A stretch of DNA of 64,000 nucleotides from Marisa cornuarietis. Its lineage: Eukaryota; Mollusca; Gastropoda; Architaenioglossa; Ampullariidae. Below the pieces are notes generated by a model that saw nothing but the letters and a program-made list of their open reading frames with translations, did no database searches and had not been told where the DNA came from. The position numbers and the translations under genes were made by a program. Where the stretch lies: contig SMMW01000003.1 of assembly GCA_004794655.1 (NCBI GenBank), positions 1,860,001-1,924,000 of the forward strand, written 5' to 3'. Positions 1-12,077 of this stretch are shown here, in pieces; position 1 is the first letter of the stretch, and each line of letters starts with the position of its first letter.

Positions 1-684
1 AAAATAAATAGCAAGACGAATGAGTTTGCACAAAACTGCAGAATCATCATACTGTGACCTTGTGCACTATCGCTGGCCCGAAGTCCTCTTGAAATGTGTT
101 CCATACATTCCTGCACCGTTCAGTGTGCTATATGCACTTAAATCGCCCTGGTCCCATTCACACCAGCTGTAGCTCTATTTTCATACTTACATTTTTTTGT
201 AACGCCTAAATTTTCAAAATGCAGAATTTGGCACAGCTGTTATGCTAAATGGAGTTGTTCTCCGTTAAATTTTAACCTTCTCTCGCGCCAGGCTGAACTT
301 GTTGCTAGCAAACATCCCTCGTCCATTTTTCACACGATACTTTGCTCAGTAGTCGTGAATAGCAATTGAGCCGCCTACAGGCTTGTCCCGCCGCACCGCA
401 CACACTGCAATAATGAGAGACTTAAATCCACGTTTAAGGCTTATAGGATGATTTTTATTTTGTCTTTCATCCTCTGCGGCATGCAGATATTGGGAAAGTA
501 TGGTAACAAGATCACGCTTGCTTGACGGCATCTTGTATGTTACTGTCGTGCAGATGATATACAACTGATAACTGGACATTGTCGCGTGTCGCATGCTGGC
601 TCAGTCCGAGCTTTAGTTCTAAAGGGGGGAGGGGGTTTGCTGCGTCACGATAATCTGACGCAATCATTGTAATTTGGTTGGTTT
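1..684. other. no gene seen
   Basis: AT-rich single-copy-looking DNA. The only open frame is an 82-residue minus-strand one without recognisable features. Nothing else can be supported. Confidence 0.6.
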
Positions 685-830
685 TGACGTCATTGGCGGG
701 TGAGGGGAGAGGGGCGGTTATGGAAGAGCGAAGAAAGTAAAAGGGAGACTGCTGTGAAAGGGCAGAGGAGTTGAAGGACTGTGGGATAAATAGCGGGACT
801 TTCTTCGGTTGTTAATCCGCTGTTCGAGCG
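685..830 (+). promoter_or_regulatory. promoter-like cluster: CRE, inverted CCAAT, GC box, TATA-like
   Basis: A full cAMP-response palindrome TGACGTCA (685-692) overlaps an inverted CCAAT box (692-696). It is followed by a GC box (GGGGCGG, near 711) and a TATA-like ATAAATAG (786-793). Order and spacing suit a plus-strand core promoter with a start site around 815-825. No clear coding exon follows within about 900 bases, so the link to a gene is inference. It could be a chance cluster. Confidence 0.3.
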
Positions 831-1740
831 GAGTGCTGATCATCAGAGCGGGGTAGTATCTTAGGGTATAGACAGGGAGGGGGTGGTATTGGGCAGGTAG
901 GCGTCCTCTTTTCCCCGGGCCATTAGTTTCTTTGTTCTCTTCCGTGTTTCTGTTACATCCGTTTTTTTGTTTTTTGTTTTAATTAAGCGTGTATTTGTAT
1001 TATCCTCACGTGTGCTTGTCGTCTGTTTTGCACTGGAGAGCGATTGGATTCGTCGCTATAGGCGACAGACATAACAACACAAATCTAGCAGTGCACGCCG
1101 GCATATGGACAAATACTTACAAAACCTTTTGAGATGACTAGACTTTCCTATATACTTGCACTCTGATTTGGAGACCTGGTTAAGATTCAAATAACTCACT
1201 GACTAAGGAAATGATTTTGTGTATACAGTATTCAATGTTGACATCATGACGGTTTCGAGAAGGAACAAATTGGGAAGCGCTGCTAACTCTTTTTTTTTTA
1301 CCTTTCTATCAGCTAGAGAGCAGTTTTTCTTGAGTAGTAATGATGTTGTATGATATGTGTGTCTTTTGATAGTTTTAACTCTAATCTTTTCAGGCAGTAC
1401 AAGTGAGAGTCTGAAGTAAGTTCCCAGGTCACAATAGTTGAGACTGATAAAACAAAGTTTTGATTTTTTTGTGTGGGAAAATCACTTAAATATTTTTTGA
1501 CAAAAATTCGCGTGAAAAAAAAATCAATGGCAGTTGAAGAGGAAGACGGAAACAGTCTAGCCTTTAAACCGTAGGACATAATGGAGCCAAGTCTAGAAGG
1601 TATTAGTAGGGACAGTGGCGGAGAAATGCAGTGCACACAGGCATCGCGACTCATCGGCAAGTTTTCACTTTGTTTCAGGTCGTCTTTAGTTGTGGGCTGG
1701 GAAAAACATCGTTTTACCAGGGTAAGAATTCATTTTACAG
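831..1740. other. no gene seen
   Basis: Non-coding sequence with poly-T runs (963-979, 1291-1299). A possible leader exon of the promoter-like cluster could end near 896 at a weak GTAGGC donor. Nothing firmer is visible. Confidence 0.5.
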
Positions 1741-1906
1741 GGAGAAAGATTTCGTGCCAGACGTACAAGACGATTTGGTTGAGCTGTTGGCGCTGATAGA
1801 ACGAGTCTCGTTGGGTCACGAACACTCAGTCTCCTTCATGCACGAGTCGTGTTTAGACGAGTTAACCACGGAACAAGACCAGCACTACTACCGCCATTTC
1901 AACTAA
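1741..1906 (+). CDS. possible terminal coding exon, product unknown
   Basis: A 3' splice site-like stretch (CATTTTACAG, ending 1740) precedes an open segment of about 54 codons that ends at TAA 1904-1906. The translated part is acidic and mixed in composition, with no repeats. It contains segments such as DDLVELLALIERVS and LDELTTEQDQHYYRHFN, which look more like real protein than the surrounding frames. The polypyrimidine tract is short and no nearby polyadenylation signal was found. I do not recognise the family. It could equally be a decayed transposon fragment or chance. Confidence 0.2.
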
Positions 1907-2933
1907 AATGCTGGAGAGGAGCCCTCAGAGGAAAAAAAGAGAAAGACGATGCTGTGGACTTAATACGACATCGCTTGTGAGAAGCCCTTTCACACAAGAT
2001 GACTGCCTATGAAGTGCGGTTAGTTACACAAGATTGCACCCGTCCGCCTGGATATTTAGAGGAGGTCGCACCCGCCCGCCGGGCTAGTTACACGAGACTC
2101 TATATGCCAGAGTAGGTTAGTCAAGGGAGACCCCACACGACACTGAATGCATTTTACCTCTCAGAGGATCTGGCCATTTGGTAGACCAAACTGACTATCC
2201 ATCACATATCAGGTTCATAGTTTTGGCTACAAATTGACAGACTGCATTTGTTACTGTTGCTGTTTAATCATCAAAGTTAGATGATAGAGCAGAGTATGTT
2301 AATAGATTAAGATTGTGGTCGCTTAGGATGGCGTTCAGATACCGGCAAAATAAGGCAGAAATGTCGATTAAAAAATAGTAATATGTAGTATCATTACCGA
2401 AGGCGTACAAAATATCTTTAAAATGATTTTATTTTAATATAGAAATACTAAGGTCTTGGTATTTTAGAAATCTTAGAAAAGAACTTCCAAGTAAAGACTG
2501 GTTAAAGGAAGAATAATTTTGTTTATTGCGGAGTGTACTTGATAATGTTCAGTGTAGAACTTAGTTTATAACACATAAGCTTTAGCTTTCTAAATGATAG
2601 CTATTCCGGCCTCAAGTTAGTAGTGAGCAGTTTGCTACATTCTATCAAAGTTATTTCTTTTTTACGGCTATTTTGTTTTCAAACTGCGGCACTCTTGATT
2701 ACCTCCAGTTATAATTTTGTCACCTGTACACGTGATAACTCCTGACATCGTCTCACGCGAAACAGTCACAAAAAGATGGACATTTGAACTCTGTGCTATA
2801 TTAATGAACAGTCGCAGCCCTATTTTGTTTCTTCCGTTGTTGGTGACTGTCGTTGTTCGAACGTAACTGTTGTGTTTGTTCATGATGGGATAGGTAACGT
2901 AATTCAGCAGAGGTGTACCACGTGGTTTAGATA
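1907..2933. other. no gene seen
   Basis: Non-coding. Around 2020-2100 a GC-richer stretch carries two loosely similar segments containing GCACCCGYCCGCC and TAGTTACACRAGA. The rest is AT-rich, and nothing else can be supported. Confidence 0.5.
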
Positions 2934-3437
2934 CCTATACTCAGGGCTTCTGCTAAGGCTAAATTCTTTGAGGTCCCAGGGACCCCTTCTTCAGATTTCT
3001 AAGGGGTCCCAGGCTAACTCTAAGGGGTCCATTTACAATGTGAAAAAAATCACAGGTACTAGATGGAACAGGGCATGATGATGTGGGTTCACGATATTCA
3101 TTATCTTGCTGTTTGTCTTCACCCTCACTTTCTTTCCATTTCCGAGATGATGATTTTAACCACGCTGTCAACGACATCTTGGAAATAGGTTAATGGAACT
3201 CTTTCCGGTAAGGGGAAAAAACTCAGTGCAAGGGAAGTTACTCTCACCATGTAGCAGACGACAACAATAGATTGGGCTACGATGTCAGACACTACACCTA
3301 CCCAATTTTGTATCTGTTCTTCGCCCAAATTTGAAGGGGTCCCCTGGGACCCCATTGACGAAAATTGAAGGGGTCCTCCGAACTTTTAGTGTGTACTGTA
3401 CGCAATTTTTTGCGTTAACAGAAGCCCTGCCCATTCT
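2934..3437. mobile_element. hAT-like non-autonomous DNA transposon (MITE), 488 bp
   Basis: The element runs 2942-3429. Its left end reads CAGGGCTTCTGCTAAGGC, and the right end on the opposite strand reads CAGGGCTTCTGTTAACGC, so 16 of 18 terminal bases are inverted repeats. The flanking 8-mers CCTATACT (2934-2941) and CCCATTCT (3430-3437) match at 6 of 8 positions, as expected for an old 8-bp target duplication. CAGGG termini with 8-bp duplications are typical of the hAT superfamily. Inside, the motif AAGGGGTCC is repeated near both ends in mirrored orientation. No transposase remains, so it would have moved using an enzyme encoded elsewhere. Confidence 0.7.
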
Positions 3438-4579
3438 CCTTTTCCTTAGCTTCACCTGGGTGAAGCCATGTCATCCTGCTGATGCTGGTCTTGCAAGGTG
3501 TGGAGAGGTAGGGAGCAAACCAAGTCAGAACGTTCACCATCCTTATGCGGTTATTGGTGTAAGTGTGTCAGGGGTGGAGATATAACCATGAACAATTCAA
3601 TTGACTGTTACGGTTTATTCCTCTTCTGATTACTTGGAGTGAGAATGCATACATTTTTATTGAAAATAGATGTAAAAACGCGAGCAACTCAAGATGTCAA
3701 AGGTTTTATTTTACACCCGCTGAAACAACTTGTCTCACGCGAACGCCGCTTGCTGGTGAAATCTAGAGGTAATCATCGTGTCAAGTTTATCACCTGTGTT
3801 TATCTCAAGTGTTAGCGGCGTGCCTGATACTGGCACAGATATCACACGCAGTCCGGAGCTTTATTGCTATCAATATCCTTTTTACTGCCTCTCATTCCGA
3901 TCCTGCAAGTAAAACCACTGAAAGATGAGAGCAGGATAGTATTGCGAGGCAGCGTTGTCGTGAGCAGTACAGCAGTATGTGTTGTATTTTGTGTTGATTT
4001 ACAATTTTATCTGCCGCAGCAGGCGCCTTCAGGTGGGGATAGAGGTGCACAGAGGTAAGGAGGTACACAACATCCGTCCGTATACAACCCTCAATGAAAA
4101 AAATTCGTTGTTAGATCATGTGACTATTTTTCTGCGGCTACTGTAAACAGTACCTAAATATCCCAATAGTTGAGACAAAATGAAGAATGTGTTTTTCGAG
4201 TTAAGATCGAAAAAAAATGTTTATGCTAAAATACTTGCGACTAAGTTTTCCGCTCAAGAACATTATCTTGCCAACAGTTGACGGGGGAAAACATGTTGGC
4301 AGAGCTGAGGAACATTGTTGGCTGTTTGTGAGAAAATGCGGTAAAGAACATCAACGTCTTGTCCATTTATCCAGGTCTTATAGTACAACACTGACACTGG
4401 TCTCAAATGGGCCTAAAGATGCATGTAGTTCGACTTTAATTGCACTAATAAACCAGTATGGCCGCAGAATACTTGTAGCGCGAGCCTAGTTGTGTTGTTG
4501 AACGAGGACCGACAGCAGGCTACAACGACGACGACGATGCGCTGAGATTTTTCATCTGTAATAGAGTGAGGGACGACAT
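3438..4579. other. no gene seen
   Basis: Non-coding DNA. Several frames of 60-90 residues lack start context, splice signals or recognisable motifs. Confidence 0.5.
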
Positions 4580-4582
4580 ACA

Positions 4583-4622
<40 letters not shown>
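4580..4622. repeat. compound (CT)n(CA)n microsatellite
   Basis: About eleven CT units run straight into about ten CA units. Confidence 0.95.
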
Positions 4623-5750
4623 ATACATACAGGTTCACCCACATACGTGCACTTTTCTCCCGTGAGACTATTTATAACAAGGGGTTCTACTTGAAAATCA
4701 TTCCAGTCCGCTGGCAAAGGTTTGTTTGCTGAGCTTCGCAGTAAATGGAAGTCTGGAGACAAAAGCCACAGGACAAAAAATGGTGTTTTAATCGGAAGAT
4801 TGCTTAAAGCCAATCAATCCCACAGTATTTGCCCTTGTCTCGCTGTCAGGAATGCAAACTACGGAGTCTAATCTCATTTCTAATTTCATTGGAAGCGATT
4901 CTTTGTGAGGCCGCATGTTCAGAGGGGAACGCTGTGTATACTTTAGTTGAGTCGCTGTCCTACGGCGTTGGTGTTTTTGCGACTGAAATGAGAAATGAAC
5001 TCGCTGCATCATGGTGACACAGAAAGAGTAACCCCCCAAAACACAAGATGCTTACATTCTCAGCCTGAAAGTGGTTTTGCGCACTGGTAAGAATGCAGAA
5101 AGCGGGGCCCCAGATGCTGTACTGTCGGCACTTTGGCGCAACTGTTCTGCTTGCTCCTTGGTAGTACCCGTCCCTACAAACCACTAGCAGGCGGGCTGTG
5201 CTGGGGTGGGCGGGTAGAGGTGGGTGGACACGCTCTGCGTCACATTCTTCTTGAGCAACTGTGTGCGTGCGTGCGTGTGCGTATGTGTGCAGCCCGGCGT
5301 GTATCCGTATACAGGACACCAACACGATGACATGCGCGGAACAAGTTTCCAGACGATTTCTGATCTATGTTCTGGTAATCAATTCCTCGTTAACTTCGGA
5401 GGAAAGCTTTGAGTAAAATCAAGGATGCAACATTTTGAATGATGATGATGATAAAAAGAGTCAGGAATGTTTTAACTCTTGTTTGTAATTTTCAGGCAGG
5501 CATATTTGTTCAGGCAGGTATTTTTCTGTTTGATCTTAGTGAATCCCATATGTCCATGTTTGTTGTAAGGTAATGGATGTCAAGCAGAGGGATTTGCTTA
5601 CTTTTTGTGATCAGCCTAATGTCACAACAGCCTCCGCCATTTATGTTTGTCCTACCGGGTCCTTTGTACCCTCCGCAGTCCAGCTTCTCAACTACAGATG
5701 AATTGTCAGTTGTGTGTATGTGTGCGTATGTGCGTGCGTGTGTGCATGTA

Positions 5751-5754
<4 letters not shown>
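4623..5754. other. no gene seen
   Basis: Non-coding. It includes a GTGCGTGCGTGCGTGTGCG-like imperfect tract near 5262-5290 and a short GAT repeat near 5440. No coding signal can be supported. Confidence 0.5.

Positions 5755-5792
<38 letters not shown>
5755..5792. repeat. (TG)n microsatellite
   Basis: About 19 uninterrupted TG units, preceded by an imperfect TGTG/TGCG stretch from about 5710. Confidence 0.95.
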
Positions 5793-5793
<1 letters not shown>

Positions 5794-6834
5794 TGTTGCA
5801 GGTATTTCTTAAGAATGTCTTTAAGAAGTAAGATTGCATGTTTTTGTGTTTTTCTATCACACAACGAGCATTTTTTTTCGTAACGTTTGTAACCGAACAC
5901 ACTTCCCTAGTTTAATTGCCTATTGGTATGAATAAAGCTGGTCATTGGTCAGTTGTTTTCGTGTAATGGCTTTGAGTCATGTGTATAGGCATTAGTCTTG
6001 TTATTGTTTGTAAGACGTTGAAAAATGAAAAGCCACATGTGAAGATCTAGTGTAGCTTCTCCACCACCCAACAAAACAAGGCTCTTGTTGGATTTCCAGC
6101 AGAGGGTTCTGCGCTGTGAAAAGAGTTGATGACATGATTGTCGATAGTAAGTGTTGGCAAGAGACATTCTTGAGACCCATTGGAACTTGGTGTTTGTTTT
6201 TAGTTCTTTTGCTTATTTCTCTTTTTTTCATTGAATCCACAAAATTACAACAAAAATATGTGGGAGAAAAGGCCAGCATTTTATATGCGCCTCCCTCTGC
6301 GTCCACCCACGCAGTCTCTCTTGTAGACGCCTGCGAGAGCCGCCAGAAGTAGCCGGGTCTGTCAGCACTCTCCAAATTGCTGTCTCCTGCCGGACTTGTT
6401 TCACACGGGCACTTAGGTCTCGACGCCATTATGTCGGCCGTTCGCGTGGAGTTCTCTTTCCTTCTCGGCGTTCTCGTGTCGTCTGTCCGAGATTACAACC
6501 TTATCGAAGAGGCTTCCGGTGCCTGCCGAGGAGCTCAGCAGATGTGTCACCATCACTACCAGACTGTCCATATGAACTAAACGCGGTGGGCTGAAGGACA
6601 TAAGAACTCTTGGATGAAGCGCCGATTCATTTTTGGAGTTGCTGTAGATTCCATTGTACTTAGAAATGTGGATTTTTTCGAGAAAAGATTTTATCGCGCA
6701 ATTAGTGAGAATGAGGAGAGACTGCAGGAAGATCACTGAAACATTCCTAGTAGTTCAGACTCTATTTGCGACTGTTAGCGGTTGCCACCAACGACGGGAA
6801 TGCCCTGAGGTTAGTGTAAGGGCTCCAGTAAGAC
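5793..6834. other. no gene supported
   Basis: Non-coding. A GC-richer patch at 6290-6560 contains a 49-codon frame from ATG 6430 with a short hydrophobic run (FSFLLGVLVSSV) near its start. An acidic residue before that run makes it a poor signal peptide, so it is not called. Confidence 0.45.
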
Positions 6835-7054
6835 ACAGCTGTACAGAAAACGATGTACAGTAAGTGACAGCTGTACAGAAAACGATGTAGTGCAGTAGGA
6901 GACAGCTGTACAGAAAACGATGTACAGTAAGTGACAGCTGTACAGAAAACGATGTAGTGCAGTAGGAGACAGCTGTACAGATAACGATGTACAGTAAGTG
7001 ACAGCTGCACAGAAAACGATGTAGTGCAGTAGGAGACAGCTGTACAGAAAACGA
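6835..7054. repeat. 67-bp higher-order minisatellite (32-bp + 35-bp subunits)
   Basis: Two related subunits alternate. Both begin ACAGCTGTACAGAAAACGATGT. The 32-bp one continues ACAGTAAGTG and the 35-bp one AGTGCAGTAGGAG. Three full 67-bp pairs are followed by a partial subunit. Copies are nearly identical, so the array is recent. The minus strand gives a repetitive Cys/Tyr/Ser-rich frame that is an artefact of the array. Confidence 0.9.
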
Positions 7055-7925
7055 AAGGTGCCATGATTACACCCTGTCTGCTGCCATTGGACTCAATATT
7101 AGTTTTATCTCATTGTTACAGATAATCATTTGACGTGTTTATACTGAAACCAGTTATAAAGTGGTGTTTACCTTTATTATGTGCAGCTTGGGATAGAGCT
7201 TTTTCTTTCAAGACTTTTGTCAGTAAGAAAAGGTTTCTTATTATTCAAGATCAATACTTACTTCTTCTTTTGATGCTTTTTACAGATCGTGAAATTAAAA
7301 TAAAAACAGCACAGTTGTTCTTCAGAACAAAAACTTGTGATTGACATTTAAGAAAGAGAAATTAGCAAAACGTGGTGGAAAAAATAATCAAAGTAAGGTT
7401 CACAGCCAAATAGCCGTCTTGAAAAAGATAGGAAAATCTTTCAAATTTGTTTTGAGAATGGCGTATCCCAGTCCCACATTTTTTATGTGCGTGAGAAAAT
7501 CCCGTCGTTAAAACAAAGCGCAAGATAAAGACTGCTTTCGTCTGATGATATCTCAGGTCTAGGCAGAGCCCTGTCATGCAACATGGGAAAGGCTTTTTGT
7601 TTTCTTTTTCACAGAATTAAGAGAGAAAGAAAAGGATTCTTAAGAAAGAATGTTTAAAAAAGATTAAGAGAAACAGAGTCTTAGATTAAAACAAATCATG
7701 TCATGTAAAATCTTGACTGGATGAATTAATGAAGTAGCGATGTGGACATACTATCAAATGGTTTCGCATTGACCTATAGAAGCTGTGAGACCCAAGTGTT
7801 GTGGATCTCTTACAGGCCCAAGCTGGATGCAAATTCACCTCCCTGAACATGGTTCCTTTGTAACGTGGATACCCTCTCTGGAAACATCAAACATTATACG
7901 GGTAAAGGGATGAAGACAGATAGGG
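7055..7925. other. no gene seen
   Basis: AT-rich non-coding DNA with purine-rich runs near 7610-7690. The 5' part of the following LINE relic may extend into its last 100 bases but cannot be recognised there. Confidence 0.5.
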
Positions 7926-8830
7926 ACGACTAGAGTGGGGAGAAATGCTGTGAGATAGATGAAGAAATGCAATGGGGAGACAACAGTATGACCTTTCAGC
8001 TAATGGAGAATCTCACCAACGAAGGTCAGCAGAAAACATCCATCATCAAAGTCAGCTATGGTCACCTTCTCGCGAAAGACAAGTATGTACTTAACTGATA
8101 AACTGAATACTGCAAGGACTTTTACAACTTACCTATGAAGACAGACCCAAACATCCTCCAAAGTGACCAAGTTTCGACCCGTGACCCTGCTGACCTTCCA
8201 GTTCTTCGGAAGAGGTAAAACAATATTGGCCGTATGCAGTCTGAAGGGAGGGAAGTCTCCTGGGCTCGACGACGTCCCAGCGAAGTTGCTCAAGTGTGGC
8301 TGGGACGAGACTGTGAAGACATTTACCACACTGTGTTGAATATGGTGGGAAAGCGGAAAGCCACCGTAAGAATGAAGGCAATAACTTGACATACCTCTCC
8401 CAAAGAAAGCAGTGTCAGAACCACAGACAATAAGTACAATCAGCCACCCAAGCAAGGTGATCACCCCTATGGCTGAGGAGCTGCTAGCAGAAGAGCAGGC
8501 CGACTTGAGACCAGACAGGAGCACAGTTGAAGAGATAATTAACAGTCGCACCCTGCTCGAAAAGCGTCTGCAGCATGAAGTCGACTTTAAGGAAGCTTTA
8601 AGAGAGTCTGGCAGGGGAGGGTGTGGCACGTGACACGGAGGGTCTCTCTGGAAGCACTGAAGCGGGAATAAATGCTCCAGGAGCTCAGATAGGAGAGCTC
8701 TTCCCGCCGACGGTGGACGATCACTAGGGGCTGACCTTTCTCTCATGTACTGTTTGACATCTGTCTGAAGATTATCATGCGAGACATTCTTTCAGACCAC
8801 ATCATCGCGTCACCAATAGTACAATGCCCC
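7926..8830 (+). pseudogene. broken non-LTR retrotransposon reverse transcriptase
   Basis: Pieces in shifting plus-strand frames follow the order of a LINE RT region. About 7935-8095: a linker region with FQLMENLTNEG and HLLAKD, then a stop. About 8100-8215: TEYCKDFYN, then PADLPVLR. About 8225-8300: LKGGKSPGLDDVPAKLLK, the hallmark 'KSPGxDxIPAxLLK' motif. About 8440-8600: ISHPSKV, then LLAEEQADLRPDRST, corresponding to the conserved EEQAGFRxGRST. About 8736-8800: LFDICLKIIMRDILSDH, matching the segment after the usual RQGCLLSP motif. Stops and frameshifts separate these pieces and the YxDD box is not visible, so the element is dead. The clade is not resolved. A 205-residue minus-strand frame here is antisense to the relic. 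Confidence 0.75.
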
Positions 8831-11375
8831 CGCCCCTAAAAATATATAAGAAACGTTCAGGGCAAAGATGGCTGCCTAGTGGGTAACTGTAATTGTTTAG
8901 CTATGCAGGATACTTCTTATCAAGCTAGACTCTTTTTGTTTAAATGTATCTAAATTTGTTATTTAAATTAAAATATTTATTGCCAGAATGTTCATAAATG
9001 GTGAATTGGTTTATTTTGTTACATAACAGCTCATTAGTTATTCTGAACTTCACATATCGTGGAAAAAAGGAGGGAAGGGAGTGCTGGGGTTTAACCTACA
9101 TTCAGTGCCAGGAAGACATTTGGGCTCCCACCCGCGGGCACATCTGGTAGTAGCGTGTAGAAAGTCACCTCAGGATGCTTTGTGCGGAGATTTTTTATTC
9201 AGAAGCAGCCAACGAGCACAAGGGTGTAGCTCACGTTTGATACAATCCTCAGTACTTGGGGGTGTAAGACGAAGAGACTGGCTGCCTGGTTGTTTCGCCC
9301 AGGAACTAGTAAGACCGCAGATATGGAACTACGAGTGAAATTCCCCTCCACAGGGGTGACGTGGAAATGTGGTCAAAGGAGAGAGAACCGCCAAAATAAT
9401 TACACCAAAGTTGAGTGACATTACCACTTCAACACACTTCAAATTGACTACCCGTAACTATGAACATTCATACATTACTCCGATTAAAAATGATTACTAC
9501 ACATTTAGACATAACACATGCACGTATTAATCATGGTAAGGTATGCCTTCATAAAAAACGATCTGCCCGTACACAACTGGTTGTCAGTGGCTATTCTGGA
9601 CACACGGTCGACCAGCCTCTGTGCGCGCCTCACTTCCTTATCAATTTTTGCCAATCACCAATTTGTTTGACTGCGCTGTCCATGCCACAGAGAAGTCTGT
9701 CGAGGGCTCGCAGTTAACTGCTCCCCGTGCACAAGCATTCCACGGTATACCTTAGCAGCAGCACCTGAATAAGGACCTTCACTCTGGGGTGTAGGAGAGG
9801 CATTAACACTTTTATTGAGTGAATTATCCACTTTTATTGCCGGATTTCTGAAACTGTCCATTTAAAACTGGTTATTTATGAAACAGATGGATAATGTCAT
9901 TGTGCTAAGTGTTATAGCACTTCCTGTAAGTGTACTCTCTAAACCTCCGGCAACTTGAGCAAGTGGGCTCTCTGCGGTCTCTGTAGGTAGATCATCATCA
10001 CTAAGTTAGTTTGAGATGTCTACCCGCGGCAGTACAGTAGAGAGGGGGAGCTGCCGGTGCGTGGGTGTTCACTGAAGATGCATGTCGTGAGTACGCGTGC
10101 GTGACGTGTACGTCACAGACGGAAGTCGCGGCTGATTAGGAATGTCACAGGTTAAAGCTACCAGCAGAACGAGCTCAGTGCAAGCGCCATGTTAACCCTT
10201 CTCTTGTCGCAGTCTTGGACAAAAGCTTTAGCGATTGTTGACAGCAAAAGTGTATCTTGTATGTACACGGAGGAAACTACAAACTGAACACAGTGTTATG
10301 GTAGCTCAACAATAAAACGAATCTTTAGACAGGTTAAAGCACTACAGTCCCACGATACCTTATTTCCAGAGTCCAGCCTGGATGGTTTCTCAGGGATGCG
10401 ACCTCAGATGAAACCGCCATACATCAGCTCGTATCGAGTGCCGTCACTTCAAGGTCGCTTCCTCCTGCTTGTTAATGAAGATGTGTGCACGAGTTTCCCT
10501 TTCTTGCTGTCCTTTGAATGGCTTACACTATTGTTTGTTTTGCCCTTTTTCTTCTTTTTGCCAAGTCTTCCAAGTCCTTGCGTTGTTTTTATTGATGTTT
10601 TGTTTGTGTCGGTGGTCACGTATGTACTTAATACGTCTAAAAGCACAAGGAAATAGATATTTTCAGGTGTAAGGAAAACAATTTATTTTCTGTTTATTTC
10701 AAAAGATCCTGGACAAGTATTTTTCGTGGTCCCTAGATTTTTGACGCTTCCTTATATGTTCTTTTTTTTCTTACAAGTAAAGCTCACTTTAACAAAGCCT
10801 ATTATCCAGCATCAACTCAAGACACGTCGCAAAAAAAAAGTTTTCAAATAAATTTGCCACGTGTTAGGAAATCGATACCGTGATTTCCAGCTCTTCGTGA
10901 CGCAAACTGGCATGTGGTTTTAAGGCAATCCAAAGTGGGGACAGGGGGAGCTCACATATGTAGCTTTAAGGCTGGACTCTTGCAGTCGAGCATGGCGGTG
11001 GAGGAACTGATGTCGTTTCATGACTTGAGTCGAGCTTTCAAGAAGTGGCGGGGAATGAGCTCGAGTCGGTGAAGAAGGTAGCCCGATGGTCAGTTGTGCT
11101 TGACCTGGCATTAAACAGCTACCTTGTCGAGACTCGCCCGGGCCTGTGGCTAGAAAACAAATAATGTTACAATATAATAATGGCACTTCTGTTTTTCGTT
11201 CTTGAGGAAAGCGGCCCTTTTAGGCTGGGTGTGTGTGTGGGAGAGAAGAATACATACATATGGAAATATTCAAGACCCTATTGACAGTTGAGGACTCTTT
11301 CTTTTAGAGACAGAGCTTCCTGCTTCTGCCAGCCGTTTGGGTTGTATGACTGAAGCAGACTCAAACACCACGTCA
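8831..11375. other. no gene seen
   Basis: Non-coding. It is AT-rich around 8920-9010 and 10680-10860, with a poly-A run near 10832. Short frames such as 9081-9338 show no domain, and no repeat of note was found. Confidence 0.5.
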
Positions 11376-11537
11376 CATCAAATAACGTGACAGGACATCA
11401 ACAGTCAAGCAAATAACGTGACAGCACATCGACAGTCAAACAAATAACATGACAGCACATCGACAGTCAAACAAATAACGTGACAGCACATCGACAGTCA
11501 AACAAATAACGTGACAGCACATCGATAGTCAGTAAAA
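11376..11537. repeat. 31-bp minisatellite, about 5 copies
   Basis: The unit is built on CAAATAACGTGACAGCACAT followed by CGACAGTCAAA. The first unit is divergent (GGACATCAACAG) and the inner ones are nearly identical. A short (GA)n run follows at 11544-11556. Confidence 0.9.
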
Positions 11538-12077
11538 TAAAAGAGAGAGAGAGAGACTGAGACATCTGCTGCTGCTGCCTAACAACAGTCCTGCGTATTG
11601 AGCTGTAGGACAGCATCCTGTCCTAATGATGTTCGCCAATTGACTGGAGGTCGAAGCTAGTCAACGTGGTCTGCACATCGGCCTGTGCGTTTGTGTAGCT
11701 CATAATAACTAAGATCAGACAAATGAAAAGACGAAGAAGAAATGGCATAGGTGAGAAGGAGAGAAAAAAGAAATCAAGCAAAAAAGGGAAAAGTCTTGGT
11801 GCACACTTTTAGGATGAGTGTGCGAGGAGCTTTGTATAACTGATGAACATGATTTCTGGGTGAGTGTACGGGGAGCATGCTTGTATAGCTGAAGAACATT
11901 TTGGACTTATGTGATGAGATTCCACTGGCTTAATATTGAACAGGTGACAGAGAAGTGAACGATGGTGGTGGCAGCCTTTGACCCTATGACACATACATTG
12001 GACATGTTGGTAGGGTCCATCAGCTCAGTCAGGTACTAACCATGAGTCCCGTCATTTCACAGAGGCGTCTGTCCGTA
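11538..12077. other. no gene seen
   Basis: Non-coding, purine-rich near 11720-11790. A loose duplication of GGATGAGTGTGCGAGGAGC / GGGTGAGTGTACGGGGAGC is visible at 11812-11880. Confidence 0.5.

Noticed and set aside
6001..6429. 142-residue minus-strand frame
   Set aside because: Mixed composition but no recognisable domain, start context or splice sites.
7541..7600. Hammerhead ribozyme core from a CTGATGA motif
   Set aside because: The required stem II and GAAA segment do not follow in the right positions.
8129..8746. 205-residue minus-strand frame
   Set aside because: It is antisense to the recognisable plus-strand reverse transcriptase relic.
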